Assembly (NCBI RefSeq): GCF_901472535.1
Contig: NZ_LR590470.1
Span: 3,224,001-3,288,000, forward strand
Reading direction: 5' to 3'
Length of the DNA stretch: 64,000 bases
Source of the DNA: Sphingobacterium daejeonense
GTDB taxonomy: Bacteria; Bacteroidota; Bacteroidia; Sphingobacteriales; Sphingobacteriaceae
Made by a program: the position numbers and the translations under genes. Below are positions 56,491-64,000 of the stretch, piece by piece (position 1 is the stretch's first letter; the number at the start of each line of letters is the position of its first letter). The notes beneath the pieces were generated by a model, which saw nothing but the letters and a program-made list of their open reading frames with translations, was not told where the DNA came from and made no database searches.

Positions 56491-57719
56491 CTAAAGCAAT
56501 TGTCTCAAAGCCAATTCATAAGCTCTGGACGATATATGTGTTTTGGTTTCTGGCATATATTCATGGATGTTTTTCAAAGCCTTTAAGATCACTTCTGAAA
56601 CATCTTGGAACAATGAATCATCACTGATTTCAATATTAGGTTGCATCAAGTATGCAAATACCCGAGCCATTCCACAATTGGCCACAAAATCTGGAATAAC
56701 CGCAACGTGCTGATCTGCGTATTCCATCACTGGACCATAGAAAATCTCCCTATCAGCAAAAGGAACATTGGCACCTGAAGCAATCACTTCCAGTCCATTT
56801 TCAACCATCAGCTGAATCTGCTCCTTTGATACCAACCTCGATGCTGCCGCAGGGATAAATATCTCAGCTCCCATTTCCCAAATCCTAGAATTAATCTCCT
56901 CAAAACTCAACATGGAATCAGAAAATAAAGAATTTCCCTTTCGACCCAAAAACAAATCGCGAATCTCATCCTCCGTAAATCCATCAGGATTCAGCAATCC
57001 TCCAACCCTGTCGATTATCCCCACAATCTGAACACCCATCTTACTCAGATAAAATGCAGCCGATGCAGCCACATTACCCCAACCTTGTATTATGGCACGT
57101 TTTTCAGAGATCCTACCGCCAAATAAATTATAAAAATGTTTTTACTGACTCAGCAACACCATATCCTGTGATCATATCAGCAACCTTAAACTTACGCTTA
57201 AGGTCTGGGCTATAATGAGAGTCCTCCAAAACTTTGGAAACTCCATATCTCAATTGACCAATTTGATGAATCCTGCCATTCTCACGAATATCAAAATGAC
57301 CATTCAAAACACCTTCTTGGAGGGTGCCATAAACCAAACTGCTCAGTCAAAGGGATTACATCATAGATTTCATCTACGTTAAGATCACCACCCGTTCCGT
57401 AATAATTCTTCAACAATGGAGTCACTACTTTAAACCAACGTTGCAAACACCATGCTTTCTGGGGTCGGCAGGGTCAAAATTAATTCCCGATTTTGCACCG
57501 CCGATTGAAGGACCTGAAACGGTGAATTTTACTTCCATCGTCTTTGCCAACGACTCACTTCATTACGGTCCAGACCTGAACGCATCCGCGTACCACCACC
57601 GGCAGCTCCCCACGCAATGAGTTGATAACAACCCAACCTTCAGCATCTGTCTCCGTATCCTTCCATTCAAAAACAATCTCCGGTTGTTTTTGCTCAAATT
57701 CTTGCAATAATTCTTTCAT
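56491..57719 (-). pseudogene. Glu/Leu/Phe/Val-type dehydrogenase, frameshifted
   Basis: About 408 aa once joined from ATG 57719 (MKELLQEFEQKQPEIVFEWK). Parts visible: RGGAAGGGTRMRSGLD, MEVKFTVSGPSIGGAKSG and the catalytic-Lys region, HFDIRENGRIHQIGQ, and a Rossmann domain IIQGWGNVAASAAFY. At least four breaks: near 57600, 57455 (missing T), 57320 (extra C) and 57137 (extra A). Its place at the 3' end of the HGO-HPPD unit fits oxidative deamination of phenylalanine/tyrosine or of an aromatic/branched amino acid, but substrate is inference. Confidence 0.82.
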
Positions 57720-57730
57720 TATCAATAGGT

Positions 57731-58870
<1,140 letters not shown>

Positions 58871-58882
58871 AATATTTAATGT

Positions 58883-60048
58883 TTATTTTAAGTCTAACCA
58901 TGATTTATAATAATCCTCATCCTCTATTTCTACAGCTTCCTCTGTTAACATCAGAGGTCTGAAAGGATCAATCATCACTGCGAGTTCCTCCGTTCTGGTC
59001 TGGTCCTATACTTTTCTCAACCGTACCAGGGTGAGGACCGTGCGGAATACCTCCGGGTGCAAGGTAATCTGTCCTTTCTCTACAGATTTCCTGGCTCATG
59101 AAATCTCCATCTACATAATAAAGAACCTCATCGGAATCAACATTGCTATGATTATAGGGAGCGGGAATAGATTGAGGATGGTAATCATACATCCTTGGAC
59201 AAAAAACTGCAAAGGACAAATGAATTGGTTTCAAAGGTTTGATGAACGGGAGGTGGCTGATGCAGCATCCCTGTAATCGGCATAAAATCATGAATTGAAA
59301 ATGCCCAAGGATAATGATAACCATCCCATCCTACAAAATCAAATGGATGAGTTCCATAAATATATGGATATATCAATCCTTGTTTTTTGATCTTAACCTC
59401 AAAATCACCTTTTTCGTCGTATGTTTTCAGGTTTTGTGGCTTTCTGATATCGCGCTCACAGAATGGAGAATGCTCCATCAATTGTCCAAATTCATTTCGA
59501 TATCTCTTGGGAGTACGGATCGGTTCAAAGGATTCTACAATGAATAATCTATTTTTATCCGTATCAAAATCTATTTGATAGATTACACCTCTAGGGATAA
59601 CCAGGTAATCGCCATAGCTGAATTTTATCTCTCCATATCCAGTCCTCAAAGTACCTGTTCCTTCATGAATAAAAATAACTTCATCAGCTTGACTGTTCTT
59701 GTAAAAATAATCGCTCATGGAATCCTGTGGCGCTGCCAAAGAGATATGAAGGTCGGAGTTGACCAGAACAGGAGTACGACTTTCTAAATAATCGGCTTTT
59801 GGCTTCACCTGGAATCCTTTTAGACTTGTGTGCTTCAGATGTTTTTCCCTAGCTACTTTGGGCGAAACATCATAAGGATCCTTGATTTCTTTTACAATCG
59901 TCGGTGGATAACAGTGGTATACCAAGGAATATACGCTCGAAAACCCGTGGGTGGAGACAAGTTCTTCTGAATAAAGCTCACCATCGTCCTTTCTGAAAAC
60001 GGTGTGTCGTTTTTGAGGGATTTTTCCCAATTGATGATAAAGTGGCAT
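58883..60048 (-). pseudogene. hmgA: Homogentisate 1,2-dioxygenase, frameshifted
   Basis: About 388 aa once joined from ATG 60048 (MPLYHQLGKIPQKRHTVF). Cupin enzyme opening the homogentisate ring to maleylacetoacetate. Visible: IFIHEGTGTLRTGYGEI, HQPPPVHQTFETNSFV, PYNHSNVDSDEVLYYVDGDF (His and Glu iron ligands) and GGIPHGPHPGT. Breaks near 59205 (T6 instead of T5) and near 58995; the true end is SWLDLK at 58883. It opens the HGO-HPPD-dehydrogenase unit, preceded by a possible 31-aa ORF and a promoter. Confidence 0.92.
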
Positions 60049-60137
60049 AATTAAAAGTTTATAAAAAATGATTGAATAATAATTGAGTTACATAGCCAAA
60101 GCCATATATCAATTCTTAAAAAAATGAAATTGGAAAA

Positions 60138-60233
60138 TTAGTATTGTGCAAAAACAACATCAGCAATCAATGCCTTGATATAAGGCATCAAACCTTTCGG
60201 AAGGTTCTTCTGATTCATGTTGGTTAAGTTCAT
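60138..60233 (-). CDS. Candidate 31-aa leader peptide upstream of hmgA
   Basis: A short ORF (MNLTNMNQKNLPKGLMPYIK, then 11 residues ending FAQY) between the predicted promoter at 60252-60283 and hmgA, starting about 12 nt after the predicted transcript start. It could be a leader peptide or a small protein, or chance; no homologue recognised. Two other in-frame ATGs lie inside it. Confidence 0.35.
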   Translation of the reverse strand: MNLTNMNQKNLPKGLMPYIKALIADVVFAQY

Positions 60234-60251
60234 ATTGGGTATCAATTATTT

Positions 60252-60283
60252 CAAAGATAAACTTTATAATTCTATATTTACAG
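60252..60283 (-). promoter_or_regulatory. Predicted promoter of the hmgA operon
   Basis: Minus strand: CTG (60283-60281), 21-bp spacer, TATCTTTG (60259-60252). The -7 element is perfect; the -33 element differs by one base. Confidence 0.5.
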
Positions 60284-60384
60284 GGATTTACAGAAAATAA
60301 ATATGGTATTATGATATTTAATTTCTTATATCCATAATATTATAACCATTGTAAATTTTAAAGCAAAGCTTTCAAAAATTCATT

Positions 60385-61371
60385 ATGAAAATTGTAACAT
60401 ACTTTGAAAATGGCAAGGAACAGCTCGGTTTCGTTTTAGAAGACAAAGTCTTTCCAAGCCATATGATCTCCAATAAAATCCCCAATTCAACATTAGAACT
60501 CATGCAACTTGGAAAGCAAGGCTTAAAAATTACCCAAGATGAATTGGAGAATTTCCAAAAAATCGAAGGCTATCAAAATGAAGGGTTGAATTTCTCTGAA
60601 ATAAGATTGGCTGCCCCTCTTCCAAACCCAACATCTTTCAGAGATGCCTATGCTTTCAGACAACATGTCGAAACCTCACGCCTCAACCGCGGCCTCGAAA
60701 TGATACCTGAATTTGATCAATTCCCCGTATTTTACTTCTCAAACCACCAAGCTATCCAAGGCCCGGGACCTGTCTATTGCATGCCGGATCATTTCGATAA
60801 AATGGATTTTGAACTCGAAGTTGCCATCGTAATAAATAAAAAAGGTCGAAACATAAAAGCAATAGACGCTGACAATTATATCGCAGGAATAATGATCCTA
60901 AACGACCTTAGTGCTCGAAATCTACAAATGCAGGAAATGAAACTAAACCTTGGCCCGGCCAAGGGAAAAGATTTCGCAAGTATGTTCGGCCCCTATCTCG
61001 TCACATTCGATGAACTGGAAAAATATAAAACTAAAACAGTCGATGGCCATATCGGCAATACCTACGATCTAAAAATGAGATGTTGGGTAAATGACGAATT
61101 GCTTTCTGAAGGCACACTAGCCAGCATGCATTGGACATTTGCAGAGATTATAGAAAGAGCATCCTATGGAGTAACTTTATATCCAGGTGATATAATCGGA
61201 TCAGGTACAGTGGGTACTGGTTGCTTATTGGAGTTAAACGGAACCGCTAAAAGAAAAGACCCAAACCACCAAGAACAATGGTTACAACCAAATGATGTTA
61301 TCAAAATGGAAGTGACGGGATTGGGAACATTAGAAAACAAAGTCTTCCTTGAAGAAGAATCTGAACAATAA
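60385..61371 (+). CDS. Fumarylacetoacetate hydrolase family protein
   Basis: 328 aa, intact. FAH-family fold with metal ligands in MDFELEVAIVINKKG (Asp/Glu), GIMILNDLSARNLQ and GPAKGKDFASMFGPYLV. The pathway context (homogentisate and HPP dioxygenases just upstream, divergent) supports fumarylacetoacetate cleavage to fumarate and acetoacetate, the last step of tyrosine breakdown. The family also includes other diketone hydrolases. No maleylacetoacetate isomerase is seen in the window. The flavin reductase gene follows 20 bp later. Confidence 0.88.
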   Translation: MKIVTYFENGKEQLGFVLEDKVFPSHMISNKIPNSTLELMQLGKQGLKITQDELENFQKIEGYQNEGLNFSEIRLAAPLPNPTSFRDAYAFRQHVETSRLNRGLEMIPEFDQFPVFYFSNHQAIQGPGPVYCMPDHFDKMDFELEVAIVINKKGRNIKAIDADNYIAGIMILNDLSARNLQMQEMKLNLGPAKGKDFASMFGPYLVTFDELEKYKTKTVDGHIGNTYDLKMRCWVNDELLSEGTLASMHWTFAEIIERASYGVTLYPGDIIGSGTVGTGCLLELNGTAKRKDPNHQEQWLQPNDVIKMEVTGLGTLENKVFLEEESEQ

Positions 61372-61391
61372 ATCATTTTATAAACTTATAT

Positions 61392-62289
61392 ATGCAGTTC
61401 AACGAAACGAAAACATTTGACCAAAAAACTCATGGATCGCTATTCGATAGCATGATTAAATATGCCATAGCTCCAAGACCAATCTGTTTCGCATCCACGA
61501 TCGATAAGGATGGCCATGTGAACCTTAGTCCCTTCAGCTATTTCAATTTTATGTCCACAAATCCGCCAGTATGCGTATTTTCTCCCCTGACAAGAATGAG
61601 AGATGGACAGGACAAACATACCCTCGCAAATATCAGAGAAGTCGATGAAGTAGTTATCAATATCGTAAATTATGATATTGTCCAACAGACTTCGTTAGCA
61701 AGTACAGACTATCCAAAAGAAGTCGACGAATTTGCCAAATCTGGCTTGACCGCAATTCCATCTAAATTCATTAAACCACCACGTGTCGCTGAATCTCCAG
61801 TACAGTTGGAGTGTAAAGTACGAGACATCATCACTATCCAAGAAGGCGGTGGAACAGGTAACTTGGTCCTGGCAGAAGTAGTATGTATGCACGTCCAAGG
61901 CCAATACCTGGATGATAACGATAACATTGACCAAGCTGCCCTGGATTTAGTAGCTCGATTGGGTGGAAATTGGTATTGCAGAGTTACGAAAGACAACTTA
62001 TTTGAAGTCCCAAAACCTCTCAGAAAATTAGGAATTGGAGTAGATCAACTTCCAGAACATATCCGTAATTCATCCATCCTAACTGGCAACCAATTAGGAT
62101 TGTTGGCCAATATTGAAGTTTTGCCAGAATTGGATGAATCAACAAAAAATGATGAACATATCGTCAGCCTTCTTTCCATGTGGTCAGGAGACCAGGTCCA
62201 ACTCAATAACGAAACTGCAAAGGTACGCCGCAAAATTCCTAGATGATGGAATGGTAGACGAAGCTTGGCAAGTATTATTGGTAAACTAA
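61392..62289 (+). CDS. Flavin reductase family protein, 3' frameshift
   Basis: About 298 aa. FMN-binding split barrel of the DIM6/NTAB type: APRPICFASTIDKDGHVNLS, PFSYFNFMSTNPPVCVFSP and LAEVVCMHV. The visible frame stops at 62246; one base less in AAAGGTACGCC (near 62222) continues as AKFLDDGMVDEAWQVLLVN to a stop at 62287-62289. It is likely a flavin-dependent oxidoreductase; its role in aromatic amino acid breakdown is inferred from the location. The 3' end overlaps the convergent phenylalanine hydroxylase gene by 15 bp. Confidence 0.82.
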
Positions 62290-64000
62290 TTCCAAATTGA
62301 TGGGTTGGGTCTTCGCAAGAAAGATACCATCAGAAATTAATTTGTTAAGGTCAGGATTTTTCCTGGCCTTTTCTTTTAACCGCTGTTCCAGTAAAATCTG
62401 CATTTCTGAATCATCATCCTTAAATGCAAGTTCAAATAATTCGACCGTCGCCAGCCAATCTTGGGAAAATTTGCGATCAAGGTTATCAGCTAGTTGTGCT
62501 ATCGTTCGGTCTGAATGTCCAAGCTCCCGCAAGTCACGAATTTCTTGATAAATCTGGTGAAGCTCCTTCTGCTCCTCAGACCAAATCTGCTTTTCAGTTT
62601 TGACCTCCGAAATCGATATTTCAGGTTCAAATGCAAATTTGTCTGCAGCACCAGCAAAAACCGACTTGACGGAACTCCCTACAGCCATATCAAATATGCC
62701 CCATTCTGGTTGAAAAATCACCTCAGATGTAGGCTCATGCAAAACTGTACAATCCTCAAAACTGATGATCAAAACATGACCCAATTCATTGAACTCAAAT
62801 GCCTTTACTTGTCCAGTAACCATTATGCCAGATCGAAAATATAACGTCGAAGGATTTCCAATTTCGATACCCATTTCCTTCAAATCTTCTATTTTACATT
62901 CCTCCAATGGTTTCCTTTTTCCCAACAGCTCTCCTACAGGTGAGCTAAACCCATCCTTATGATAATTCTTACCATGGCCAGAAAGCTGCTTATTTTGGTA
63001 TGCTAAGGCAGTTGGGCTGTTTGTTTTGATGGCAATCAATCCTTCATCCATGAAAAATGAAGTAAAGATCCCAGAAATTTGAAGTCCAGAACTAAGTTCT
63101 ACTGTGCATACATTCTTGCTGTCAATAGCCTTCTCCAAACCTTCTCGTCCTCCTTTTCTAAACGCCATTTGCTCAGCAAATTCATCCAAAACTTTGTAAG
63201 CATGTTTAAAATCTGGCGTTACAAATAATTGTGGCTGTGGTTTGGTGATATCATAAGAATATTGAAGAGTATCTAAATTATAATCCAACTTTTTGACATC
63301 TGCTTGCATACAGGTAGCACTTTCACCGATCGATGACAATAACCCTGCACCATAGATCTTATGGTCTTCAACAGTACCTATTAACCCATATTCTACCGTC
63401 CACCAATGTAACCTGCTTAACAGAGCCATCTCAGAAGGTTCTCCCATATTTGTGGAAATATCATTGAAATGATCAGTTGCTATTTTTATCTCCTCTTCGC
63501 TTGCATCTTCTTTTTCTTTTACGATAGACAAGGCCCTGATTGCTTCATAAAGCTCAAAATCTTTAGCAGAGCTCATGGCCTTCGAACCTACCTCTCCAAA
63601 ATATTGTAAATATGCAGCATATTCGGGCTCCCCAATGATTGGAGCATGACCGGATGATTCATGGATAATATCAGGTGCTGGAGTATAAGTTATATGTTCA
63701 ATCTGACGGATATCCGCGGCAATAACCAGAACACAATGAGCTTGAAACTCCATAAATGCTGCCGGTGGAATAAATCCATCAACCGTCACTGCACCCCAAC
63801 CAATCTTCTGCAAACTGTCATTCATGGATTGCAAGTTTGGAACCCGTTCAATGGTCAATCCAGCTTTTGTCAAACCAGGTATATAAGGATAGTATGCAAT
63901 GTCCTTCAAATATGCGTAGTTCTGGCGCATCACATAACGCCAAATTGCTTGGTCCAATGCACTGTAACGGTCGTAAGTATGCTCCACCACGTACCTTTGC
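62275..64000 (-). CDS. phhA: Phenylalanine 4-monooxygenase (5' end beyond window)
   Basis: At least 575 aa; the frame runs off the right edge (QRYVVEHTYDRYSALDQAIW), so the visible GTG at 63990 is not the start. The catalytic domain (first 260 residues shown) has the iron motif IIHESSGHAPIIGEPEY (two His) and WWTVEYGLIGT (Glu), converting phenylalanine to tyrosine with tetrahydrobiopterin. An extra C-terminal region of about 300 residues (ISGIFTSFFMDEGLIAIKTN and similar beta-rich parts, then a helical tail) is not part of classical enzymes but is seen in Bacteroidetes homologues. Feeds the HPPD/HGO pathway. Confidence 0.9.
   Translation of the reverse strand, partial: QRYVVEHTYDRYSALDQAIWRYVMRQNYAYLKDIAYYPYIPGLTKAGLTIERVPNLQSMNDSLQKIGWGAVTVDGFIPPAAFMEFQAHCVLVIAADIRQIEHITYTPAPDIIHESSGHAPIIGEPEYAAYLQYFGEVGSKAMSSAKDFELYEAIRALSIVKEKEDASEEEIKIATDHFNDISTNMGEPSEMALLSRLHWWTVEYGLIGTVEDHKIYGAGLLSSIGESATCMQADVKKLDYNLDTLQYSYDITKPQPQLFVTPDFKHAYKVLDEFAEQMAFRKGGREGLEKAIDSKNVCTVELSSGLQISGIFTSFFMDEGLIAIKTNSPTALAYQNKQLSGHGKNYHKDGFSSPVGELLGKRKPLEECKIEDLKEMGIEIGNPSTLYFRSGIMVTGQVKAFEFNELGHVLIISFEDCTVLHEPTSEVIFQPEWGIFDMAVGSSVKSVFAGAADKFAFEPEISISEVKTEKQIWSEEQKELHQIYQEIRDLRELGHSDRTIAQLADNLDRKFSQDWLATVELFELAFKDDDSEMQILLEQRLKEKARKNPDLNKLISDGIFLAKTQPINLELVYQ

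Overview
The window is a chromosomal segment of a Bacteroidetes bacterium, most likely Sphingobacteriaceae (Sphingobacterium/Pedobacter-like). Supporting signs are AT-rich DNA, a SusC/SusD pair, GH92 and PNGase F-type glycan enzymes, TonB receptors with CarboxypepD-reg N-termini, the rimP-nusA-infB order, and promoters of the Bacteroidetes type (TTG, 19-21 bp, TAnnTTTG). No rRNA, tRNA, CRISPR array, IS element or prophage was seen.

Layout. 1-7 kb: DoxX tail, a membrane protein, a lipoprotein, then secreted glycan/protein degraders (GH92 mannosidase, BSP-type metallopeptidase, GH123-like enzyme). 7-13 kb: a metal/siderophore uptake locus (TonB receptor behind a long structured leader, DUF4198 protein, small membrane proteins, PepSY protein). 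13-17 kb: TauE/SafE exporter, surface protein, lipoprotein, Amt ammonium channel. 17-23 kb: SusD/SusC, both frameshifted, with a divergent AraC regulator. 23-29 kb: DODA-type dioxygenase, NTF2-like protein, GH43, DUF72, PNGase F-like enzyme, ferredoxin-reductase-like protein. 29.8-43.4 kb: housekeeping core (infB, nusA, rimP, S24 regulator, GIY-YIG-like protein, protease/propeller/barrel protein, PBP1A, rpoN). 43.4-56.4 kb: a candidate structured RNA, an orphan small protein, period-7 repeats, DUF2891, DUF937, threonine-aldolase-like, idi, a DUF695-RraB locus, TPR-AraC regulator, MprF-like protein, DUF5077/DUF3472 lipoprotein, MutT. 56.5-64 kb: a phenylalanine/tyrosine catabolic island (Glu/Leu-type dehydrogenase, HPPD, homogentisate dioxygenase, FAH-family hydrolase, flavin reductase, phenylalanine hydroxylase).

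About 25 single-base frameshifts interrupt genes, mostly in short homopolymers. They are absent from roughly 26-39 kb and 39.4-44 kb but dense in SusC, GH43, the aldolase and the tyrosine genes. Sequencing/assembly error is the simplest explanation; selective decay of dispensable genes is the alternative. Such genes are listed at full reconstructed extent.

The most interesting signals are RNA-level. (1) A ~120-nt candidate RNA after rpoN starts right at a consensus promoter and is closed by a terminal helix. (2) A five-hairpin leader precedes the TonB receptor, with a terminator-like 3' stem and a competing pairing. (3) A strong intrinsic terminator lies between the rimP-nusA-infB promoter and rimP, suggesting attenuation of an operon that encodes the termination factor NusA.
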